From assembly GCA_934590135.1 (NCBI GenBank), contig CAKTOT010000085.1, positions 1-10,736 on the forward strand: a stretch of 10,736 nucleotides of DNA. Reading direction: 5' to 3'. This stretch comes from an uncultured Muribaculaceae bacterium (lineage in GTDB: Bacteria; Bacteroidota; Bacteroidia; Bacteroidales; Muribaculaceae). Shown one piece after another: positions 5,038 to 10,736 of this stretch. Both the position numbers and the translations under genes were made by a program. Under the pieces are notes generated by a model. The model searched no databases. It had not been told where the DNA came from and saw only the letters and a program-made list of their open reading frames with translations. How positions within the stretch are numbered: the first letter of the stretch is position 1; each line of letters starts with the position of its first letter.

Positions 5038-7281
5038 TTATTCTTTAGATGACGACGCATCGGTATGTGCTTGACGTCGGCTTCGTATAATCGGGCGCAA
5101 GCGGGCACGGTCGCCGGCAATCCAGAGAATGTCACCGGGCGCAAAAACGATGTCCGGATTTTGGTCGATATATTCGTCGCCACGTTGTACGGCAAGCACC
5201 AAGGCTCCATAACCATTGCGCATATCCGCCGTGCGCGGGCTTTTGCCTACTAATGGAGAATCTTGGGTAAGCATCACATTGAACAGTTGGAAGTCACTTG
5301 CCGTCGAAGGTGCCGTCTGCTGAGCTTCGACGGCAGCCAATACGGCGGCTAATTGGTCATCATTGCCCACCACCCCGATAATATCGCCGGGGAACAACCG
5401 GGCATCCGCACCGGGTATGGCTTGCGTGACGCCGTCGCGCTGTATTGATACGATATTGACGCCATAACGACCGCGCAAATTGGAATTACGCAGTTTTTCG
5501 CCTACAAACGGGCATCCGAAGCCGACGGTCATATACGCCAAATGAAGGTCGTGTACCAAGGCATTATTAGTTCCCTTGCGGCTTAATTCGCGCTCGTTGA
5601 GGTTGTCCATAAATCGGGTTTCGATGTCCGACATATGCCGACGTACGCGCGTCGAGAAAATCAAAGTCGTCAGCAGCAATGCAGCCAAGGCCACCGAAAC
5701 GCCCATAGTCATCGAGAACAGCCAGCTTATATCCTGAACCACAAAGACTATGGCAAGGAAAAGATTGAACACGGCGACAATGATGTCCCCTATGGCGGGC
5801 GTGGGAACTCCGGGCTTGCGTATAGATGCAAATACGCGTGCCAACGGCATCAGCAACGCCAAAAGGAAAGGCGACATCACCGCCACCGTAATCAACAGGG
5901 CCAAAGTATGGCTCCATTCGCCGGCAATAGGATCCAGATAGCCAAGCAGAAACTGCCTGGACAATAGCGTAATGGCGATAAGCAGTATCGAATAGACGAG
6001 CGTGCGCATAACCTGACGGCGCAGGCGCACGACCCATGCGGCGCCGACGGCCTGCTGGTCGGTAGCGCTTTTTTGATACCTGTCTATGAGGAAGGATAGT
6101 CGGCTCGGCAAGTGCTTTTCTACAAAACCATACACCGGGTCGGCCATCTTGATAAACATCGGCGTAGTGAATGTGGTGAGCACCGAGACGGCCACAACTA
6201 TGGGATAAAGCGTTGGTTCGAGCACGCCGAGAGACATACCCAGCGTGGCGATAATGAAGGCAAACTCACCTATTTGCGTCAACGAGAAGCCCGATTCAAT
6301 GGCCACGCGCAGCGATTGTCCCGTAACGAGCATACCGAACGAGCCGAAGATTATCATTCCGACAATAACGGCGGCCGACAGCAGCAGTATGGGCTTCCAA
6401 TACAGAGCTATGACCTGCGGATCCACCATCATTCCCACCGAGATAAAGAATACGGCGCCAAAGAGGTCTTTGACCGGCGTGACAACCGTCTCGATGCGTT
6501 CGGCATAACTGGTTCCGGCAAGTATCGACCCCATGACAAATGCGCCCAAGGCCAGTGAAAATCCACAGTAGACGGAGAATACGGCCATACCAAGGCATAG
6601 TCCCATAGAGACGACCAGCAGTGTTTCGCCGTTCAGAAAACGCCGCGTACGACCCAATAGTGAGGGCAGCACAAAGACGCCCACCAAGAACCACATTACC
6701 AAGAAGAACACCAGCTTGGCAACGGACATCAGCAGCGCCTCGCCTTCGACGGCATTATTGACGGCTATGGACGACAATATCACCATCATCACCACCGCAA
6801 AGAGGTCCTCGACAATCAGGACGGCCAGTACCAAAGAGGCGAATTTCTTTTGTCTGATACCCAAGTCATTGAAGGCCTTGATTATGATAGTTGTGGACGA
6901 CATGGACAACATTCCGCCCAGAAATAGACAGTTGATGGTGCTGAACCCCATGGCATAGCCGATGCAGTAGCCTACGCCCATCATTCCGCAAACGATGATG
7001 AGCGCCGTGACCACGGCCGACCCTCCGGCTCTCACCAGTTTCTTGAAACTAAATTCCAGTCCGAGCGTAAACAGCAGCACGACAATGCCTATCTGTGCCC
7101 AGAAATCAATATTGGCCTCATTGGCCACCGACGGCAGGTAGGTGAAATGCGGACTGGCCAAAAAGCCGGCCACAATATACCCCAGCACTACCGGCTGGCG
7201 TATCCACTTGAACACCACCGTGACTACCGCTCCTAAGAGCAGTATAAAAGCCAAATCGGTGATAAGACTCTCGATATTCAT
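5038..7281 (-). CDS. CPA2 cation:proton antiporter with two C-terminal RCK_C domains
   Basis: A 747-residue inner-membrane exchanger. Residues 1-385 are the Na+/H+ exchanger fold with about 12 helices, including GLEFSFKKL near 74-82 and the acidic pair Glu158-Asp159 in LIVEDL, the usual ion-site position of KefB/KefC-like CPA2 proteins. Residues ~425-545 add about four more hydrophobic helices, not part of the core fold. Two TrkA-C (RCK_C) domains follow, about 573-650 and 665-735, each with the PGD turn (PGDIIG; PGDILW). The NAD-binding TrkA-N (RCK_N) domain of KefB/KefC is absent. It probably exchanges K+ or Na+ for H+ with regulation by a ligand at RCK_C. The ATG at 7281 begins the hydrophobic N-terminus directly and is the preferred start. 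Confidence 0.88.
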   Translation of the reverse strand: MNIESLITDLAFILLLGAVVTVVFKWIRQPVVLGYIVAGFLASPHFTYLPSVANEANIDFWAQIGIVVLLFTLGLEFSFKKLVRAGGSAVVTALIIVCGMMGVGYCIGYAMGFSTINCLFLGGMLSMSSTTIIIKAFNDLGIRQKKFASLVLAVLIVEDLFAVVMMVILSSIAVNNAVEGEALLMSVAKLVFFLVMWFLVGVFVLPSLLGRTRRFLNGETLLVVSMGLCLGMAVFSVYCGFSLALGAFVMGSILAGTSYAERIETVVTPVKDLFGAVFFISVGMMVDPQVIALYWKPILLLSAAVIVGMIIFGSFGMLVTGQSLRVAIESGFSLTQIGEFAFIIATLGMSLGVLEPTLYPIVVAVSVLTTFTTPMFIKMADPVYGFVEKHLPSRLSFLIDRYQKSATDQQAVGAAWVVRLRRQVMRTLVYSILLIAITLLSRQFLLGYLDPIAGEWSHTLALLITVAVMSPFLLALLMPLARVFASIRKPGVPTPAIGDIIVAVFNLFLAIVFVVQDISWLFSMTMGVSVALAALLLTTLIFSTRVRRHMSDIETRFMDNLNERELSRKGTNNALVHDLHLAYMTVGFGCPFVGEKLRNSNLRGRYGVNIVSIQRDGVTQAIPGADARLFPGDIIGVVGNDDQLAAVLAAVEAQQTAPSTASDFQLFNVMLTQDSPLVGKSPRTADMRNGYGALVLAVQRGDEYIDQNPDIVFAPGDILWIAGDRARLRPIIRSRRQAHTDASSSKE

Positions 7282-7334
7282 CGTCGTTTGTATTCTTTGA
7301 GACTTAACTCACTTGTCACTACGGCATTATGACG

Positions 7335-7378
7335 CTCAGGCAGGGACCGAACAAAACTCGGGCAGGGACTGAATAACA
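7335..7378. repeat. Two tandem 22-bp repeats in the antiporter upstream region
   Basis: Units 7335-7356 and 7357-7378 follow the pattern CTC(A/G)GGCAGGGAC(C/T)GAA, each 22 bases, differing at about four positions. CTCAG starts again at 7379 and 7401, keeping the 22-base rhythm, but the rest of those units is diverged. They lie 54-97 bp upstream of the antiporter start in a 186-bp gap that has no convincing TAnnTTTG promoter; a weak TATATTTC on the minus strand is the closest. The repeats could be operator sites or decayed tandem copies. Confidence 0.5.
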
Positions 7379-7467
7379 CTCAGAGAAATGCCGTATAAAG
7401 CTCAGACGAGTGCTGTCGGCGGTCGCAGAAATATAACTCGGATCGCACTCGCCTTTCGGCAGCGTAG

Positions 7468-8496
7468 TTACTTAAGATTGAAGGTTCGGGATGCCAATCG
7501 GTAATTGTCTGCGAACAATTCGACGGTATAGCTTCCGGCGCTCAACGCCGAAGTCACATCCCAATAAATGGGTATTCCGGCAATTTCCTCGCCCGTATAC
7601 TCGATGACTTTGCGTGCAGTACAGGGCACATTGGCGCCCTCGAAGCCGAACGAGCCGCCATTGCCAAGCAGGTTGCCTTCGGGCGAAATGATGCGTACAA
7701 ATATGGTTTTTTCGCCGACGGGTGTCGAATTGTTTGGCGGCAGAGTGAAGGTCACCACAAGTTGTTTGGCTTTGGAGACTTTTTTCTCGTTCTTGCCTTT
7801 TTTGTTCAAGGCTCTGAGGTTGACGCCTGTCACATTGAGCTTCTCGGCAAGGGTCATACGCTCGGAGAGCACTTGATTGGCGCGCGAAGTTTCGGTCACC
7901 TGGGTAGCCAATTTTTCGTTACGATCTTTGAGTCCGGCATTCTCGGAACGCAGCTCCTCGTTTTCGCGGTTCAGTCGGTCGATTTCCTCAAGATAATGTT
8001 TGAGCAACTTGCGCAGTGCATCTATCTGTCCGCGCAGGTCCTGTATCTCCTTGGACGAGCGACGACGCTGGTCTTGAAGTTTTTTCTGCAGGTCTTCGAT
8101 TTGCAGACGTGCGGCTTCATACTTCTCGGTAAGGCGGATTTTGAGCGTATCGTTGGTGATATTGACACGCTGTGTCTCCAATTGTCGGAAGTCGTTTTCG
8201 AGATTCTCGAACTCGCTGTTGGCCAATTGCTGTTGCAAGTCGAGATTGCGAGCCTCGGCTTCGATCTCGGCTTGTTCTTTGGCCTTCTGCTCGGCCATAT
8301 TCGAGAATACCAACCATGCTACCACGGCGATGGCTACCGCCAATACGCCCGCGGCACAATACAACAATATGCGCTTGCGACGACGTTTTGCATCGTCGGT
8401 GTCCGGTGCAGGCTGTCCCTGCGCGTTGTTTCCTGTCGAATTGCTATTGGAAATCATAGTAGTGATATAGATGCTGTTAGGTATCGAAGGCCACAC
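7468..8496 (-). CDS. Membrane-anchored coiled-coil protein with C-terminal beta domain
   Basis: 342 residues if the first ATG is used. An in-frame ATG at residue 14 (8455-8457) gives a 329-residue protein starting MISNSNS; both fit the promoter at 8523-8530. A polar N-terminus with a basic KRRRKR patch (residues 37-42) precedes one membrane helix (about 43-65), so the N-terminus is cytoplasmic and the rest probably periplasmic. Residues ~68-225 form a long charged heptad-type coiled coil (LEEIDRLNRENEELRSEN). A Lys-rich linker (231-244) leads to a beta-rich domain at 245-342 (QLVVTFTLPPN; GSYTVELFADNY). The architecture suggests an envelope scaffold or spanning factor. I do not recognise the family and assign no reaction. 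It appears monocistronic. Confidence 0.8.
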   Translation of the reverse strand: MWPSIPNSIYITTMISNSNSTGNNAQGQPAPDTDDAKRRRKRILLYCAAGVLAVAIAVVAWLVFSNMAEQKAKEQAEIEAEARNLDLQQQLANSEFENLENDFRQLETQRVNITNDTLKIRLTEKYEAARLQIEDLQKKLQDQRRRSSKEIQDLRGQIDALRKLLKHYLEEIDRLNRENEELRSENAGLKDRNEKLATQVTETSRANQVLSERMTLAEKLNVTGVNLRALNKKGKNEKKVSKAKQLVVTFTLPPNNSTPVGEKTIFVRIISPEGNLLGNGGSFGFEGANVPCTARKVIEYTGEEIAGIPIYWDVTSALSAGSYTVELFADNYRLASRTFNLK

Positions 8497-8522
8497 ATTT
8501 GATGCGGCCGGCCTTCAAGCCG

Positions 8523-8530
8523 CAAAGTTA
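8523..8530 (-). promoter_or_regulatory. Bacteroidota -7 box upstream of the coiled-coil gene
   Basis: On the minus strand this reads TAACTTTG, an exact TAnnTTTG match and a frequent variant in Bacteroidales. Transcription would start near 8516, leaving about 20 nt before the first ATG (8496) or about 60 nt before the second (8457). No good -33 TTTG is present at the expected distance. Confidence 0.55.
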
Positions 8531-8575
8531 CGCAAATTTCGCCAAATTAGCCCCTCACGAGCTATAAATACCGTT

Positions 8576-8683
8576 CCTCGGATGTTAAAAAAACCTGCAC
8601 ACGCAATGCCGATTCGGTGATGCCGGATCTAACTGCATTGCCGCACCTCGGAGCAAAAAAAACCTGCGGACGCAACGGCCGAT
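8576..8683. repeat. Diverged direct repeat of the terminator arm
   Basis: CCTCGGA, an A-run, CCTGC, ACGCAA and GCCGAT occur in the same order at 8576-8613 and at 8646-8683, about 70 bp apart. The second copy forms the left arm of a good terminator; the first has lost most of the pairing arm. This looks like a duplicated and partly decayed terminator. Confidence 0.45.
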
Positions 8684-8710
8684 AAAACCGCGCGTCCACA
8701 GGCAAAAAAA
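8663..8710 (-). terminator. Rho-independent terminator of the beta-helix gene
   Basis: CCTG and GGACGC (8663-8666, 8668-8673) pair with GCGTCC and CAGG (8692-8697, 8699-8702) with one mismatch. Read on the minus strand, the stem is followed by a run of Ts (plus-strand A-run 8655-8662) and begins 33 bases after the stop at 8735. A-runs on both sides give it bidirectional potential. Confidence 0.75.
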
Positions 8711-8734
8711 GCCTTAGAAATTGATGCTTATCTA

Positions 8735-10736
8735 TTACCAGCGTCCGCCGGGACCTCCGCCGGGACCTCCGCCCGAACCGCTGCCACCGGTGACTACCGA
8801 CGAGGGAGTGACGGTGGTCAACTGCGTGCCGCCGGAGATGGTGCCGCCGACGGTGAGCTCGTAATGTGTCTCGCCTCCGGTGACGGTGCCGCCGGTGAGT
8901 ATACGGTACTGCGTACCCAATGCGATACCGGCGGCACTTATCAGCGCCGTAGCACTACGCGAGCAGTTGGAGGGGTTGAGCAGGGAGACTATCACATTGC
9001 CCGAGGCATCCGCCAGGGTGATGCGCTTTCCGTTGGTATAGGAACTGTTGCTGTTGATGATCACGTTTTGCTTGCACACGTTCGATGTCGGGGTGGACAC
9101 TCCGCCGCCTACACCGAATATCGTTCCGCCGGTGATGGTGAACGTGTTTTGGTCGCAGTCAAAGGACTCTTCGGGCTGGTTGGTGCCACCCGCGATGACG
9201 ATGCCGCCCGCGATGGTAAGCGTACCATTGCTGTCGATGGCGTCATTGCCCGAGGCGACGCAGCGCACCACGCCGCCATTGATTTGGATATGCGAAGTTG
9301 CATTGATGCAGTCGTCTACGGTGGTGATGTGTATATCGCCGCCGTTGATGGTGAGCGTATTCTTGCTTTCGAGGCCTTCGCCACCATCCTGCGTGGACAC
9401 GATGGTGAGCTTCCCGCTGTTGACGGTCAAGTTGCCGCCGGCCTTGATGACCTTTGGATTGGCGTAATCCGTCTGATCGTCGGGGCCGCCGCCACCGCCG
9501 GGACCACCGCCGGGACGTCCTCCGCCGCCCCATGACGACCCGGATGTTACGGCAAATTTAGCACCGGTGGTACGAGCTTCTATCGTGGGACCTTCGGTGC
9601 CGTCGGCACCTATGACTATGGTCTTGTCGCCCTTAATGGCCTTTCCGGCGGTGCCGCTATTGGCCAGCGTGAATGTACCTCCGGCAAGGTATATATTATC
9701 GTCTACGGTGATGCACGTTGCGCTGTGACTGTCGAGCGTGCCCGTCGAATCGGTATAGGTTGCACCATTGCCGCTGCAAGAGATATCGACCGTTCCGCCA
9801 TTGAAGTAGGCCTTGCCGTCTACACTGATGCCTTTTCCGGAGGCTCCGGTATGTACCACCTTGATGCTTCCGGCATTGAGGGTGAATGTCGTGTCCACCT
9901 TGATGGCCGTGCAATACGAGGGGTCGCCGTCGGTGACCACAACACCGCCCGAGGCTTTCACATCAATGCTTCCGCCGTTCATGGTGAAGTTGCGTGCCGT
10001 CTTCAGCGCTTTGCCTTGGGCGCCGGACATGGTGACGGTAATATCGGCGCCGTCGTTGACGATAATGTCGCCGGTGGCTTTGAGACCCTTGGTATCATCC
10101 GTCGATACATCGGCAATGATGACGGCCTTGCCTATGGTGAGCTCGTCATCGCCGGCATCTATGGCATCGCCGGCTGTGCCGTGCACGTCTATGGTGCAAT
10201 CGTCCAACTTAATGCCGTCGGCGTGTATGCCGTCCGAAGCGGCAGACGAGACCCGGACGGTCGCTCCTTTACGGATTTTCATCGATTTGGAGGAGGCTAT
10301 AGCATGCTTGGACGCGCCCGAGGCCACCAGCGTTCCGGCACCTTGAATGTTCATCTTGCCCGTGGCAAAGACGGCGGCATTTTCCTTCTCGCCGTCGGGC
10401 GTTGCGTAAGGCAGCGCATCGGCCAGGGTATTGGTCGTTCCGTCCGCAAGCACAAGGGTCAATTCCTTCTTGCCCTGAACGTTGAGCGCGGCACCGCCCT
10501 TGCTCTGCAAGGTAACGCCGTCAAGTGTCAATTTGACGGGAGCGGCGGCATAAATCTTTAGGGACGAGCCGGTTCCGCTAACCTTGAATTCAAGCTCTTC
10601 GGTGCTTGTCGAATTGACGACAATACCGCCGGCATTATCATCCGTAACGGTCACGCCCTCAAAAGCCTTGGGGTTGGTAATCTCGGAGACGCCGTCAGAG
10701 GCAAAGGTTATGGTAATCTGCTGCGCGGCATCATCG
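8735..10736 (-). CDS. Cthe_2159-like (DUF4353) carbohydrate-binding beta-helix protein, 5' end outside window
   Basis: The frame stays open to the right edge (667 codons visible), so the GTG at 10652-10654 is only an internal Val and the true start, probably with a lipoprotein signal, lies outside. The protein is made of repeated short beta-strand turns rich in Gly, Asn, Asp, Ser and Thr (LTLDGVTLQSKGGAALNVQG; LTINGGDIHI; MNGGSIDVKASGG), the pattern of a right-handed parallel beta-helix, and matches my knowledge of the Cthe_2159/DUF4353 family that binds cellulose and acidic sugars with calcium. A Gly/Pro-rich insert (9481-9535) interrupts the helix, and the C-terminus is a similar Gly-rich tail ending GGPGGRW. 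It is probably exported to the cell surface. The repetitive GC-rich sequence causes long spurious ORFs on the plus strand. Confidence 0.85.
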   Translation of the reverse strand, partial: DDAAQQITITFASDGVSEITNPKAFEGVTVTDDNAGGIVVNSTSTEELEFKVSGTGSSLKIYAAAPVKLTLDGVTLQSKGGAALNVQGKKELTLVLADGTTNTLADALPYATPDGEKENAAVFATGKMNIQGAGTLVASGASKHAIASSKSMKIRKGATVRVSSAASDGIHADGIKLDDCTIDVHGTAGDAIDAGDDELTIGKAVIIADVSTDDTKGLKATGDIIVNDGADITVTMSGAQGKALKTARNFTMNGGSIDVKASGGVVVTDGDPSYCTAIKVDTTFTLNAGSIKVVHTGASGKGISVDGKAYFNGGTVDISCSGNGATYTDSTGTLDSHSATCITVDDNIYLAGGTFTLANSGTAGKAIKGDKTIVIGADGTEGPTIEARTTGAKFAVTSGSSWGGGGRPGGGPGGGGGPDDQTDYANPKVIKAGGNLTVNSGKLTIVSTQDGGEGLESKNTLTINGGDIHITTVDDCINATSHIQINGGVVRCVASGNDAIDSNGTLTIAGGIVIAGGTNQPEESFDCDQNTFTITGGTIFGVGGGVSTPTSNVCKQNVIINSNSSYTNGKRITLADASGNVIVSLLNPSNCSRSATALISAAGIALGTQYRILTGGTVTGGETHYELTVGGTISGGTQLTTVTPSSVVTGGSGSGGGPGGGPGGRW

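Noticed and set aside
7762..8502. Plus-strand ORF opposite the coiled-coil gene
   Set aside because: It is an artefact of the biased coiled-coil codons; the minus strand has a promoter, a membrane helix and a heptad pattern.
8864..10561. Long plus-strand ORFs opposite the beta-helix gene
   Set aside because: They are mirror frames of a GC-rich repetitive coding sequence; the minus strand shows a continuous beta-helix pattern to the window edge.
10652..10654. GTG as the start of the beta-helix gene
   Set aside because: The frame continues open to the window edge with the same kind of protein sequence (TITFASDGVSEI), and no signal peptide follows the GTG.
1..10736. CRISPR arrays, tRNA or rRNA genes, transposases
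   Set aside because: No regularly spaced identical repeats, cloverleaf-type sequences, rRNA signatures or DDE/integrase motifs were seen.

Overview
The window looks like a chromosomal stretch from a Bacteroidales bacterium; a gut commensal of the Muribaculaceae/Bacteroides type is an inference. Supporting signs are promoter -7 boxes of the Bacteroidota TAnnTTTG form (320-327 on +, 8523-8530 on -), a general lack of strong Shine-Dalgarno sequences, a lipoprotein whose mature end starts Cys-Ser-Asp-Asp-Asp (the Bacteroidota surface-export type), and a Cthe_2159-like (DUF4353) beta-helix protein. Everything is read from the sequence alone; no database search was possible.

Left part (about 1-3510, plus strand): a compact RiPP (ribosomally made, post-translationally modified peptide) locus that looks lasso-peptide-like. 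It holds a 47-residue candidate precursor (737-880), a stable intercistronic hairpin (896-934), a McjB-like transglutaminase-fold leader peptidase (952-1506), a short McjC/asparagine-synthetase-like cyclase with an SGGLDS PP-loop (1508-2665), and an ATP-grasp ligase (2662-3432) whose start overlaps the cyclase stop by four bases. No transporter and no separate RRE protein are present. Upstream, about 334-684 reads as a strongly structured RNA of about 350 nt: a promoter, an 11-bp long-range closing stem, a stem capped by a GAAA tetraloop, several more hairpins and a terminator-like 3' end with mutually exclusive pairings. It is either a free ncRNA or the regulatory leader of the peptide operon. 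The whole block lies between two nearly identical ~49-bp terminator elements in inverted orientation (198-246 and 3467-3515), and by eye its base composition is more AT-rich than the genes to its right, so it may be a transferred cassette.

Right part (3537-10736, all minus strand): ordinary Bacteroidales envelope genes, higher in GC. From right to left these are a beta-helix carbohydrate-binding protein (5' end outside the window) with its own terminator; a membrane-anchored coiled-coil protein with a Bacteroidota promoter; a CPA2 cation:proton antiporter with two C-terminal RCK_C (TrkA-C) domains; a PlsC-type acyltransferase 47 bp behind it, probably co-transcribed; and a small surface lipoprotein ending at the right-hand inverted terminator.

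The main candidate for a new system is the lasso-type peptidase plus cyclase plus ATP-grasp set acting on a Lys/Arg/Ser-rich precursor with an unusual Ser6 tail, possibly controlled by the structured leader RNA.
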